A stretch of 64,000 nucleotides of DNA from Asterella californica (taxonomy: Eukaryota > Streptophyta > Marchantiopsida > Marchantiales > Aytoniaceae), in contig JAYKYS010000001.1 of the NCBI GenBank assembly GCA_036924285.1, forward strand, positions 10,627,501 through 10,691,500, read 5' to 3'. A program made the translations under genes and the position numbers. Position 1 is the stretch's first letter. The number at the start of each line of letters is the position of its first letter. The notes under the pieces are model-generated. The model was given only the letters and a program-made list of their open reading frames with translations, was not told where the DNA came from and ran no database searches. This document shows positions 48,701 to 61,119 of this stretch, piece by piece.

Positions 48701-48996
48701 ATGGCCAAAAAGGTAAAAGGTTGTATATCCAAAGTTGACAAGTTAGAACGGAGCAGTCGGATGAAAACTTGGAACATGCGGAATCTAGGTGTGGTTTGTG
48801 ACCACTCAACAAGTTAGTGATCACTGTTGTGTTGCGTGATCCACCTGGCTATCCTCGAATATCACTACAGCTGGACGTCCTTGGGTTCATCCAGCTGAGC
48901 AGTCACTTGGATAGCGCAAATGAAGGGCTGGCTTGGCGTTCTATTGTTCAGCTCTACAGCGTCAGCATTCATACTCTTACCGCCGGAGAAGAACAT
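45780..48996. other. Intergenic, nothing recognised
   Basis: A purine run (46075-46115) and short ORFs only. A plus-strand stretch at 48060-48300 reads as weakly coding (KGAASILLCAAPGGCC, then KVIKAGGQRTLKSW in another frame), but with stops. I cannot name it. Confidence 0.35.
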
Positions 48997-49181
48997 TAAG
49001 TTCTTATTTCCCACAGGTACCGGCTCGTATTTTGTGTCCCCTAGAAGCGGTGGTTACAGCAGGATACTAGTTTTCCTTCAAGGTTCGGTAAGTTCTTATT
49101 TCCCACAGGTACCGGCTCGTATTTTGTGTCCCCTAGAAGCGGTGGTTACAGCAGGATACTAGTTTTCCTTCAAGGTTCGGT
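48997..49181. repeat. Exact 92-bp tandem duplication
   Basis: TAAGTTCTTATTTCCCACAG opens both copies (48997 and 49089), and the 92-base unit appears identical to the last base. The unit begins with a splice-acceptor-like TTCTTATTTCCCACAG. Perfect identity points to a recent event. Confidence 0.9.
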
Positions 49182-50133
49182 TGCTTGGACTGGGTAATGC
49201 TCGTGCTAGGAAAACTTTTAAGTCGCTCATGCCTGTATAGCGTGCTTGCAGTATGATATACCTTGCCGGAGTCTTCCCCGCTCGTAAGGTTCGTATCCGC
49301 ATCCTCCGGTTCCATGGCACTTCCTATTCCTTCATGTGCGCCGACAGCAGTATCGGCTAGGATGTTCATAAGGCACCTGCTTAAGTGTTTAGTATCTTCG
49401 ATCCTGCTTTGGTAAACTGCCGGTTGAGATTCTCGTCACGGCATCGTCTTGAAGGTATAAATGCTTCGATATTCTTTCGATGTTGGCTTGGGTAGAGTAT
49501 CCTCCACCTTCGAGGGTTCAAGGAAGAGCTAGTGGTGTAGCAGACCTTCCTGTGTCTGTAACGTCTGATGACTAACCTGATTAAATCTCATGGTGAAATG
49601 CTCTAGCACCTTCCGTACGAGAACAGAGAGAGTTAGGTCTCTGGAAGGCTCATTGTCGACCGAAGAGCAATGGCCCCCTCCGTACTGCTCTAATGCGTGT
49701 GCAGCTTGTGCTGATCCCATCCCATGTGCTGAACTAAATTTCCGTCGTCACAAGATCAGATCTGATCCTTCGTAGATTGATTAACCTCTTCCTTACTTTA
49801 TTTCCCATAGCGATGTTAAACATTGGAGCCTTCTCTTAACATGTTCACAATTATACAGCTAAGAGACTTTACTGGACCTAGCAAATCATCGCCCCTAGAC
49901 GGTCCAGCCATATCACACCCACCTAGTTGATGCGTCTCTTCAAGCTCCAACTGTACAGATTTCTCGTAAAATTGTAAAGCACCTTCTCGTCTGAGTCTGG
50001 AGCGCTAAGTTTTGCCCCTATCAAGCTGACCGCTAAGGTTCCAGTCGTATACCACTTCCAAGTTTCCAGGAATTGTTGGTTATCACAACCAACTCAAAGT
50101 TCGATCTCTGAAACTCCACCCTGCGTGAAGCAC
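49182..50133. other. Intergenic, 3' flank of the pseudouridine synthase gene
   Basis: Short ORFs on both strands lack support. This region probably includes the 3' UTR of the minus-strand gene that stops at 50134. Confidence 0.35.
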
Positions 50134-53100
50134 TCAAACTTCGGTGGTTCCATACATGCGAAGCAGCTGCAAAATATTTGCGAAGTCTTCTGGCGGAGGA
50201 CGCATGAAATTCAATTCTTCTCCCGTCCAAGGGTGCAAAAATCTGCGATGCAACGAGCACACGGGAGCTATGAGACAACTGTTCTAACCAATAGACGTCC
50301 ACTCATTTGGGTCATTTAAACCAGCATCCACAATCTCCTGAAAAGACATAACTCCTAAAGGTATCGTGAAGATGTACCGGTTGGGAAGAGCATACGAACG
50401 AGAAGCGGAAATACCGTGCAAACGACTCACATAAATTTCGGAAACTTGACCACATACCCTAGAGTTTGTGCGTGCAGGCAAGGTCGGTCAATTTGGGCCA
50501 GCATATGACGCAAAGGACCATGTTTTACTGATGGAAAGCGAGGGAGCAGCTTAGATTCAGCCGCGCCTTTTGTTCCGCCGTATAGCTCATCACCAAGCAG
50601 AGGATAGCCTAGGTGTTGAGCGTGAACTCGAATCTACAAAGCCAAATGGTGAGATGGTAGGGACATTAGACGTGAAAATAAGTTAGAAAAATACTCAGCC
50701 CAAACATGGAATCAGTTTTCTACCTACGTCAAGTTCAAGAAACTAAAACCTGCGGCATCAACAATTTAAAACCATGCAGTTTAGAGTGGGAAGCTGCACC
50801 TGATGGGTGCGTCCAGTTTCTAACCTCCACTCCACCAACGAGGACCCTCCTTGCGCTAGGATTTCCAACACACGGTATTTGCCTACAAAGGAGCACATAA
50901 AATTGAGCACCAATCCAAGGGCTAGACATTTTCCAACGTCAGCAGGGCAGAGGAATATGAATGAGAACTTCGAGAGACTGAAGAGAACAGCTGCAGAGAG
51001 TCAAACAGAATCCAGCGTGTCTATTAAGCCTGAAACACTAAGTGTGGAGCTAGTAATCTAGGCTTTTCTACCCGGACGATCATAGAATGCTTCAGGCTTC
51101 CGTAGCTAACTTATCGACAAAACTCAACGGAGGTACACGACATATGAGCTTTCTTATAGACCTAATTAGGATTGCACCAGAATTGACATACGTTTGTTTC
51201 TTCTTAGAGGTTATTCTTTATCCCGTTGGATGTACAAGGCCGGTTTACATGTAAATGTTTTCTGTCGTGCCAAGACATGAAGTATTGATGGAAACCTCAA
51301 GGAACATGTCAGTGGATGTTGTTTGTTAACAAAAACTACTCAAAGCGGAGCTCCCAAGGACAGTATGCACTGCTTACTGACGACAATGACAGTGCTTAAT
51401 GAAATGCAAATCAAACAGAATAAATTGAGGTCAAAGTGCACGGAACAGCCAGAAACAAGGAACAAGTCCTAGCTGATTCACCTACTAGCGGCAGAACGAG
51501 TGCGCATATTCGGAGATGCAAAAGGGAACGCAGCCATGCGCTTTCTGTCCCGAGGATCACGGCCTATTGATACTTCCACACGACCAATGCCTAGTGGAGG
51601 ACATCCACCGGACAGACTAAGGTATGATCTCCTCACAGTTCGAGCTTTGAACTGGTTGCACAGGTGCTCATGTGTGTAGTCATCCTGAGGGACCGCAGTT
51701 TCACCATTAGCATATCACACACACTTGTAGCAAACAAATCGTCTACCAGTGATCATAAACACTGAAAAAGAAAGCTTGGATGAATTGAAAAAAAACACTT
51801 GGATGGTTCTCAAAGGGCTTTGCCAAAAAACTTGAGCAAGCTAACTTGGAAAGTTCACCAGCCGTTTGGACGAATTACATGAAGCGCAGAATTACCACAA
51901 TCCCAGCAAATAAGAACAAACGCTGATGACCATACCTTAGCAACAACCAACAGGCCGCTCGTCCCCTTGTCCAGCCTGTGCACAATACCCGGCCTTATGA
52001 CAGGTGGTGGTCCACTCCACTCCACTTCACCTGAAGGTCCAGGTTCCTCCTCTTCATCGTCATTATCATCACCATAATCGAGCAACTCCTCTTCTTCTTC
52101 AACTCCTTGACTAGCCAACAGCCCTCTTTGAGACCCTGAAAATCCACTACCCAACTGCATAGCCGGAAGTCCGCAGTGATGAAGCAAAGCATTGACCAAC
52201 GTTCCTTTCAAGTGGCCTGGAGCTGGATGGACGACCTGAACATTGGATGACCATAAGTGAGACTTCGGATATTCGCTTTCAGATTATGCGCCTAGCTCTC
52301 GCACATAATCTGAATAGGTAAAGAAAAGGAAAGTATAATGTGGCTAGAATTTGCAATGACCGAAAGAAGGTCCGCATATTGACATATGATCAGTTCCGTA
52401 TCAGCGTACTTACGAGACATGGGGCTTAATACTTTCTAGGTTTCGACATTAAAACTTTCTACACATTTTAGCACGAGGAAGCCTACAGTGACTGATGCTG
52501 ATCCACGAAGTCACTTTACGCCACATAATCCGTGAAAAAACTGACCATGTGAGCTGGTTTGTTGATCACTATGAGATGTTCATCCTCAAAAGCAATGTCC
52601 AGAACTATGTCCTCTGGCTCTGCCTCAGAAGGAGGGGGTCCGATGAGCTTGCATTCCACAAAATCTCCTCCTTTCAGGGTAAACGATACCTGGACGATCC
52701 AACGATTCACTCAGGATCAATAAAGAAACCGAAGCATTGTCCTTAAACAATGCAGATACATAAACCTGAAGCTGCGGCTCTGTTCTACTATGCTAACAAT
52801 CTCATACGAAGTCCAACTGGTGGATCTCACAAAATTCATCTCTGAAATCTGCTGATATTCCTCAGCAACCTACCTCCTAACCTGGTATTCCGTTAGGTAG
52901 TATCCTACACTTATCTTTTGCTGGGTACAACAACTGGAGTGCTGTGCTGCAAGCGTAACAAAGACTGATGACTTCGCATGTTGATTATAATCGACGACAA
53001 GACTAACAGACAATTGTTCTGGATGCATCAAGTACGAATTTTGTTAGCACCAGGTCTTAGCGGGGATTTACAGAAGCAACAGGCAAGCAACAGAGGTCAC

Positions 53101-53471
53101 GGCAGAGTATGCACCTTGTTCGCAGACTGGCCATTTACAAGAGCTAAACCTTGGCGAATGCTGCTCTGTACACGGGCTCGGCTCACGCGAGGTAGCTGCT
53201 TCGACAACCACTGGTCTAGACGAATTCTTGATCCTTGTCTGTCAACGACACCCTCGAATTTCAGGCCCCCGGTTTCTCTGCCAGCGTCCTCACTTAACTG
53301 CCTGTGATTCACCGAGTGATCTTGAATTGCATTTGAAGCTTGGCTAGAAGCCCGAAGACTGGAAGGTTTGAAATGGAGACATTGTGACCGGGAGTACGAG
53401 AAGTTCGTCCTCCGGCACTGCCATAAATTCGGGCATGGACCATGCAAAACAGTCCGCAGGAGATGCACCAT
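50134..53471 (-). CDS. RluA-family RNA pseudouridine synthase, organelle-type, 7 exons
   Basis: The enzyme turns uridine into pseudouridine in RNA. Exons in transcript order: 53471-53115, 52689-52546, 52235-51936, 51684-51486, 50882-50800, 50633-50458 and 50242-50134. All introns are GT-AG and the phases agree, giving 455 aa. I chose the ATG at 53471; the frame is open seven codons further, but without an ATG. The Arg/Ser-rich first ~50 residues lack acids and look like a plastid or mitochondrial transit peptide. An S4 RNA-binding domain follows (IRLDQWLSKQLP...ALVNGQ, ~70-115), then INKPAHM (~160), the catalytic HRLDKGTSGL (~253-262, Asp256), VEWRLETGRTHQ joined across an intron to IRVHAQHLGYPLLGDELYGG, and a C-terminal FLHPWTGEEL. 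A ~45-residue acidic insert precedes the catalytic motif. It resembles Arabidopsis chloroplast pseudouridine synthase 2 (from memory). Confidence 0.92.
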
Positions 53472-55790
53472 TATCCCCACCGAACGAAGCAAAAATTAAT
53501 CGCAGAAACCAAGCAGACAGAGATTATCCACCCGTTCCACCTGCCACCACGTTCCATGAATGCTCCATGGACACTAGAATTCCCTTGCGAAATCCGAAGA
53601 GGCTGTATAGACCGCAACAAACAAAGGTTCCGGTTTCAAAAGTTTCCTCCGTTCTTCTCATCTTTTGTTTCGCCGGGGTTTTAGAGTTTCGGTTATCTGT
53701 TCGAAACCAGTATCAAGGAATCCACGATAGCATCTACACACCTATAGTCAATAACTCCAAACGAGTGGTGTGCTTGCTCAGGTCCCCCATACTTCTGCGA
53801 AGGACATACTCAATCCTCAATTTTGTTTTGACCGTTTCGTTAACCTGGTAAGTTGAGTGAGACAATTTGGCTTCCTCTCTTGATTTCCGATTCTGCTCGC
53901 CCACTTAAAACATAACATTCGATAAGAAGATAGACCACATAGAAGAGGAGCATTTGAAAGAGGACGGCAACATCATGATTCTTCACGAAAGCTTTAGGTT
54001 TATTCAACTCTTTATCCCAATAGACAGCAGTGACTTGAAAGATACAAAAGCATCCGGAAACTGCTGGTGAGTGCTTTAAAGTGTCATGATGTGGTAACTA
54101 TGAAGGGCCAAATTTAGTGGACATCCTTGAAATTCACCTTGGGAGTGCTTTCCGCTTCGGTGTGAGGAAGCCATTAGATGCATTCATCAACTGCAGATAT
54201 ACGTTTTCAGAAAAGCATCTGGTAGAGATAAGTAATCTCAGTATTTGAATCTTCAATGAAAACAGCAATTATAAGCTTTTAGCTGAAAGACGAGAACACA
54301 TCCAGAAGAGTTGGCGAGTCCTAGTCGAACCATGACATAATCATCAGAAAAGGCCAAGTTTAAGTGTGCATCCTCTAGACTGGTATCGTTAGGAATTCGC
54401 TTGAACATCCACTTTACGTTATAGAAGTCTTGGAACGTATCCTCGAGTTGTTTACGTATGGGATAGAGCCTTGTAAGCAGTGACTTGCACAGTTTGGAGA
54501 AGAGAAGAAATCCACAACCAATGTAACTCACTGTTTCTAGAGATATAGTCAGTTCAAGTATTTTTTATAGACTAATAGATTAGTCTATAAAATTATTATA
54601 ATTAATAATTACTAAATTAATTATAATAAATTATGAATAATATAATTAATAATTATAATTAGTAATTATATTATTCATTTATAAATATAATGAATAATTA
54701 GTCTTTTAAGTATCGATCTAGATCTATGTCTTTTTTGTCATTTTCGACTCGTACTAACGTTCATCTTGTTTGGATTCTTCATGTTATAAATGTTAATGTC
54801 ACTTAGAATAGAGAATAACAACTTTTGTGAATGTTTCGCAACCAGGTTCAAGGAAGACACATTACAAACTCTTTTCATTCAGTTCGGTTCAACTTCTGAA
54901 TCACGATTTTGAGATAGTTAACTATTCTTGAAAATAAATTATCTCAAAGAGAAATGAGATTTACGTTATGAATCATGATTTTTGAGGAAGAAACTATTCT
55001 TGAATATAAATTTTCTTAAACCCCTTGTACGGGTATAAAAGTATGAAAAGAAATATTCTTTTTTTCCTTGTACTTTCAGTTTGAGGACAAGATTCTCTTC
55101 TGTTCCAGAAATCCAGAAATTTTCATTTTAACACTAAAAATTTTTCTATCAATACTAAACAGTTTGTTTTGAGATGAATTACAACTTGTAAAGCTAGTCA
55201 AAAGTTTTAATTTAATTCTTTATTTTAAAGATTCCATGAGGATGTAATCACCAAAGCCATTCTGCATAACGATAAAATTTCTGAGTTCTCTGAAACAGAC
55301 ACGAGAAAAGAGATGCTCGGGGTCACCAAGAGTACTTGTATGCATACCGATGGTTTAAAAAGCATTGTACAGATTTTCGTGTAAGAGAAAATGAAGATTC
55401 TCAGAGAGAAATGAGATATATGAGAATGGATACACGAGAGCTCAAAAATGTAAATTAAGGTGATAATCATCGTAATAAACCTTCAGAATCATGTGGAACG
55501 TTAATCGTAGATAACTTTCGGAATTATTAACAATATCTTTTATAATATTTTCACTAGAGAATTTATAGATCATAAACTCTTTATTCTAAATGGTATCTCA
55601 CAGCTAGCTCCCATGAGTAAATTGTGCTGGATAAAACTACTTTCAGTTACTCTACAAAGGAATGAGAGATTATTTTTAAGATGTTTACGTCATTTGAATA
55701 ATCCTTTGCCAGTTTCTGTCTATTCCGGGTGACATGGACATCCACTGCGGGCAGTTTGCTTGTGAAAGACAAATAAGAAAGCACGGACAT
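53472..55790. other. 5' flank of the pseudouridine synthase gene, then AT-rich DNA
   Basis: 53.5-54.5 kb holds the 5' region of the minus-strand gene and short unsupported ORFs. 54.55-54.7 kb is a dense AT palindrome cluster. 54.7-55.8 kb is AT-rich with no gene seen. Confidence 0.35.
54564..54700. repeat. AT-rich palindrome cluster
   Basis: A perfect 13-bp-arm inverted repeat with a 2-base loop lies at 54564-54591 (TTTATAGACTAAT/ATTAGTCTATAAA). A 15-bp-arm repeat lies at 54634-54677 (TGAATAATATAATTA/TAATTATATTATTCA). TAATTA words fill the rest. The cluster is cruciform-prone DNA. Confidence 0.9.
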
Positions 55791-55868
55791 TTACTTGATC
55801 ATACCCCAAAAGGAGAAGTCTTACTTCCGGCCACCTCAAGTTCTGATGATGACTTGATCATACCCCTA
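55791..55868 (+). repeat. Left terminal inverted repeat
   Basis: It matches the inverse complement of 61043-61119. ACTTGATCATACCCC occurs at the tip and again at about 55852. Confidence 0.85.
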
Positions 55869-57050
55869 GTGCAGAGTCATCGAAGCTAACCGGTTCCATG
55901 TTCTTCTATGGCATGTTGATTTTGTAGCTCCTCGTTGTGTCGCAATGTCGGTCGTTCAGTCTTGTCTGGCGCGAGTGGTCAGTTCTCAGATTTCAAAACA
56001 ATCATAGTATACACAATGAGACGAAATTGATAGTGATGTCTTATCGTGGATCGGCTTCTACTTGAAAGATGAATTTTAACGTTCTATATTTTTGCTCCAA
56101 AGACACTTATGAAAAAAATAACGACTTTTGATCTATTTTTGGATATAAATTCTCAAAGCACCAAGTGATAGAGCTCGTTGTAGGGTTCTCATAGACACTT
56201 CATCTATTCATTTGTATGTTATGAAGTTCGAAAGATGAAAAAACAAGTTAAGCTTTAGCTTGTCAAGTTGACATGATATTTGACGCTATACTAAGGACAT
56301 AAGAGGGCCGCTTATTCATATTCTGGAGACTTCACTTACTGTGAAAACTGATAGAAGGGGTGCTTAAAGGATTAACTTGTATCTACGACTTGTCAATGAA
56401 TGTTTAGAGAGATCTGGAGGTCCAGAGCATGCACATAATGTGCCATTGGGTTGAGATCTGTGCATATGACACGTATGATTAGACGGTTTGTGAAGAGATG
56501 AAGTGTACTATGTGTTCTAAGAGAAATTGAGACGTAAGGAAAGAAGACTAGAATGCTTCATTTGTCTACGAATGAGAGTTGGACTGTTCAGATCGTTTTG
56601 GAGTCCAAACTTGTTGTCCTTATCCATCGAGATCAAAACATGAAATGCTTTATGAAACTGAAGATATTACGAAGTTTTATTAAGCGATTTGAGAGATGAG
56701 AGAGATTGACTCACAAGGAGAAGTTTTCAATTAATTTCTATTCATTTGTGACTTAAGGACACTTTGTTCTTCGCGATCAATGGACCAAGCTCTCCGTTCT
56801 TAGTATCTATGCAATCAAGGAGTCTTCATCTATGCATAAGAGGAGATCGCACATAGATTGGATTGTTGTGTTGGCATGACGAGGAAAAGTCTAACGTATG
56901 TACCCTCTAGGATGCACTCACGATGATGCATCTTTAAACGACGATGCATCTCTGAAACGGATTCTTAGCAACAAAAATAGTACACATATACGTTATCATC
57001 AACTTTGCTCGAGGTTTTTTATTTATTTGGTAGTAGCCATAACGACTTGT

Positions 57051-57650
57051 GCATCCATGGAGTTCATTCATGATAAATGCACCCATCAAGTTTGAGTTGT
57101 GTGTCGAGAGAGTTCATGAACGCATACGAGTATGTGAACCTCTATTGGGTCTTTTTCTGACTTGTGCATTCATGAAGTTCATGGATGCACAAACTCCTTA
57201 GAGGGGTGCATCCATGCAAGTCATGGATGCGTCGCTTAGTGAGTGTCTTTATATATACATTCATAGAATTTATGGACGTGTAAGTTTGATGATCACTCCG
57301 ATTGCATGCTACCCGGCTACATCCATGAAGTTCATGGATGCAGACGAGTCTGCACATTCTACTGGTCTTTCTTTGAACTACTGCGTTCATGGAGTTCATG
57401 GATGTACAGCCTCTTAATGATTATGCGTCTATGGATTTCATGCACGAACCGTTCGATCTTGATCTCCGTCTGCACATTCATGGAATCCATGGACACACAT
57501 ATCCACGACCTACTATCCACAATGATCTATCTAACTACATCCATGAAGATACACCACTTAATGAATATACACAAGTATGATGACATTGTTGATCACATCT
57601 GGATATTGGAGTTCATGGATGCACTAGCTCGTCCATGGAATCCACGTAAG
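57051..57650. repeat. Array of ~25-bp palindromes spaced 42-72 bp
   Basis: The consensus is TGCATCCATGAA-G-TTCATGGATGCA, a 25-base palindrome with a single central base. Copies or half-copies lie near 57051, 57164, 57208, 57258, 57319, 57382, 57424, 57473, 57537 and 57609, with unrelated spacers between them. The copy at 57319-57343 is nearly perfect and others have 1-6 changes. Extra GATGCATC words lie just upstream (56915-56955). Both strands can be read as IHELHGC- or MEFMD-like peptides, which is a by-product of the palindrome. Confidence 0.85.
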
Positions 57651-58164
57651 GTTCATGATCCGTTCTTATAGTAACAAAAATAGTCATTTTTTTCTATTGA
57701 AATCTTTGACGATATTTTTGGAGGTCAAAATGATCTTTTAAAGCTTAAATATATCGACTTCCGGTAGTGATTGTTTAGTGTCCGTTGCAGCTTCTAGTAA
57801 AGAGTTTGTTGTAAAATCATTCTTGAAGTGGAATGCAAATGTCTAGAAGTGAGAAACATGTTGTGGGTGTGTTCTCATCGCATGACATGGGATCGTGAGT
57901 TATGGTGAAACTCTAAGAGGTTGTTGGATCGAGTATAGACGTAAGATTTTCTTAGACTAGCTTACTCCAAGTCCTTAGTTCCATTTATCTGCATCTCCAC
58001 TTGCATAAACGATCGACAAGGTTCTACTAATATCAATTTGAGAAGGTGCAAATAATGCTTCTTGCACATGCTAAGGTCTCCGTGTTCGTTGCCGAACAAG
58101 ACCCTTGTTACCGAATCAGAATATACATATATTGTTTCACCAACATCAGATGATGTGGATTATC

Positions 58165-58635
58165 CAGCTATGGCCTGCCAGAAATGATAAGATGTCTTCA
58201 GCCTCTCAAAATTTATGCAGCTACTATACTAGGCAAGTTGTCTTCATTAAAGTTTGAAGGCTTCATGCGGTTTTCTTTGCTGAAATCAGATTTTTGCTTC
58301 ATGACTTCTGCATTCTGTAATTCTCGTTTCACTGTTGTTGTCTTCATGGAGTCGCTATAATCTCCAGTTGGCTGTTTTTTATTCTACTCCTTACTTACAA
58401 GCATGTGGTGGCTACTTCCGAGGCAGCTATGGCCTGCCAGAAATGATAAGATGTCTTTGACCTCTCAAAATTTATGCAGCTACTATACTATGCAAGTTGT
58501 CTTCATTAAAGTTTGAAGGCTTCATGCGGTTTTTTTGCTGAAATCAGATTTTTGCTTCCTGAATTCTGCATTCTTCAATTCTCGTTTCGCTGTTGTCGTC
58601 TTCATGGAGTCGCTGCAATCTCCATTTGACTGTTT
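58165..58635. repeat. ~210-bp direct duplication, 259-bp period
   Basis: The unit from CAGCTATGGCCTGCCAGAAA to CTGTTT occurs at 58165-58375 and 58424-58635 with about 93 percent identity, separated by ~48 bp. It lies inside the TIR element. Confidence 0.9.
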
Positions 58636-59993
58636 GTTGACAAGTGGTCTTATGACTCTACCTGCTCTACTATCAATTCAAAATGTGCAAGATGATCGGA
58701 CGAGTTCAAGCAGACATGGAGATGAAACATCTTTGCTGAATCACTGATTCAACTTTTCCACCCCGATGGCATTCAGAATGCCACCAGGAACTCGATTCTT
58801 CACTGCTAATGACAGACCTTTTGACAATCTGGTTGATGTTCCTTGTTGCGTGTTGCTAGTATCTTGGAGATCATATTTTGTTTTCTCGTCGATGTCGATG
58901 TTTCAAATACATCCGGAGACAATATGTTACTTGATTCGATGTCAGTTTCACTTTTCACGCGAGGAGAAACAATTCTGCATAAACTGTGCACAACAAGTGG
59001 TCTTTTCTTTCTCTCAAATGACTATGTGACTGCCTTGGATGAGACTCTTCATTTTCTTTGATCTATGAATTAGATGAGATGACAATCATAGTCGCATCTC
59101 CACATCATTTCGTGTTGTTGCACTCATCACATTTAGAAAATTGCATTCATTGATATTATCATCATGTGCATGGAGGATCTACTGAAATGGAGATTTGTCC
59201 TTGATGGGTTTTATCATTAATATATAAAGTGCTACAATCTATTGCTATATATGCTTCTGTGAAGAATCAAAAGGATTTGCTTATAGAATTTTGCTTCATC
59301 GAGTACTGTTGAAGCAACTTCATCTTGATACACTTTAACTAGCATAGTCAAGTTCCGATCAGATGAGAGTTTTATCCATCGGATGAAAATTCCGAAGATT
59401 ATGTAATGATTGCTTAAAATATTCATGTTGTTTACTACACTATTGGTTCATGTTTACTACACTATTAGTATGTTCTTGCTATTAAACTGTTTACTGTTTA
59501 GTACACATTCGGCATGCTATTGAAGCACAAATGAAAATTCACTTGAGTTGTTTGTCATATGAAACTATTAAAGTGAATGTAAGTCACTTTAGGGTAATGA
59601 CTGAACTGTTATTACACTTTTATTGTATTTTGTTTAGTTAGTGGAGGATCTTTTACTGCTGTGGAATTGTAAATCAATTAGTAATAGTTTTTGATAACTT
59701 TAAAGTAGCAACAACTTAACCAATGCTTATCAATAACTCTAGTGTTACTACAATTACCATCACATATTGTGTTCTCAAACTCTCAAACAATATGATCAAG
59801 TAAGAAACTCAGAAACTACCATAAACATACATAAGCATCGAAAGGTATTCTACCACGAACGAAGTTGAACTTGCATGAGTAGCGGAACATCATGAACGTC
59901 AAAAAGAATTTCATTACATAACTAATGAGCTCACAATGTACAAAATTAGAGCTTTTGTCTTATAAAGCTTCATATCCTCATCTACCTGTGATT

Positions 59994-60661
59994 CTACAGC
60001 TGCTTCAACTTGCCTAAGGTTTCTACTAACTCCGACAGACTATGACTCAACTGGGCATGCAAGTCCAAATCGTGCTTCACGTGAGTAACAATACGCTCCA
60101 AGGCTATGGCTATCTCCTCAGATTTTTTGTGTAAATCCATAGTGTCCCTGTGTAGCTGCTGAATTTTATCGAGTACAAATTTTGCATCTCCAGAAGATGA
60201 TCGATCTACCACTTGCGGGTAAAACTTACAACCTTCCATCACTGTCGTCAAGTCGGTATGCATCTACAAACTCGTCTGATCTTTCGAGATCAAAAATTGC
60301 AAACTTGTTCTGCTTAGCGTTCAAATCAGTTTTGAATCATCAACTATCTTGACAAACCTCGTTCAGTTCTTTTTTTTGCAAATCAAGAAGTAGCATTTCA
60401 AAAGCTTTGGCTTTCATTGCAATCAGTTTTTCTCCAACGCTTTATACAATTACGATGAGTAAGGACTCTTCACATTGGCTTCTTGGACTCATTGGTCAAC
60501 GCTAAATGAAATCTATATTTCCGTCTAGTCTTTCTTTGTCTATATGTATACCATGTATGACAATCTTCGGTGGACTGATTATACGTTAAGGACTTCAGCA
60601 CAGACGGACTACTTGCACTATCAATCACGTGTTTGTTGCATCCTGGCAAGCTGCAAGACGA
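59994..60661 (-). other. Coding-like segments of the TIR element's gene
   Basis: The open frame 60470-60661 follows an acceptor-like CGTCTTGCAG and gives SCSLPGCNKHV, then DCHTWYTYRQRKTRRKYRF, a possible short zinc-binding and basic region. The next segment (about 60355-60445) reads IAMKAKAFEMLLLDLQKKEL. The open frame 59994-60263 (89 codons; start codon ATG) is helical with heptad-like Leu/Ile (KIQQLHRDTMDLHKKSEEIA). These may be exons of one element-borne gene. Related signatures occur at 20.1-20.7 kb. No known transposase domain is recognised. Confidence 0.35.
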
Positions 60662-61042
60662 GTACGATTAACAAATGATCATTGCTCTTTATAATCCACT
60701 GAATACAGACATCCACCCACATACATGGCCCATCACTAATATCTTCTTCTAGTTCAGCCACTAAACACATTGGAACATCGAAGATTTCGTTATATACTCA
60801 ACTCTAAATGTCACTACATCATACAGTTGTTCTTCGAATTTCAAATCAGACCCGCGAGCTGCACTTGAGCTTCACTGTAGTTGAAACAGCCATGACAGTA
60901 TTACATTACTCTAGTTGAAACAACCATGACCTTGTGACTATGAATTCACGACTTTCACTCTTGTTCAACAATCGATAAATAAATGGTAATTTTGTTGATA
61001 CCTAAACGTCATCTGTTACACTCAAGACAAGGGTGTAATGGT

Positions 61043-61119
61043 GGAGGTATGATCAAGTAATTATCAAAACTTTGGGTGGTCGAAAGTAAGATTTCTCCTT
61101 TTGGGGTATGATCAAGTAA
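61043..61119 (-). repeat. Right terminal inverted repeat
   Basis: It is the inverse complement of the left repeat at 55791-55868 and ends GGGGTATGATCAAGTAA. The LTR of the neighbouring retrotransposon starts 5 bp farther on. Confidence 0.85.

Larger units (their letters stand above)
55791..61119. mobile_element. 5.3-kb element with ~77-bp terminal inverted repeats
   Basis: The left end (55791-55868) begins TTACTTGATCATACCCC. The right end (61043-61119) is its inverse complement with about 80 percent match over the full ~77 bases, including a second internal copy of ACTTGATCATACC about 60 bases in from each tip. No conserved DDE transposase is visible inside. The interior has a palindrome array (57051-57650), a 210-bp duplication (58165-58635) and minus-strand coding-like pieces (59994-60661). 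The target duplication is unclear: ATT lies outside both TACTT/AAGTA tips, but the right flank is only 5 bp long before an LTR. The superfamily is not assigned. Confidence 0.7.

Noticed and set aside
57051..57650. CRISPR array
   Set aside because: The repeats are palindromic and spaced, but they vary in sequence and spacing, have no cas genes, and sit in a eukaryotic transposon.
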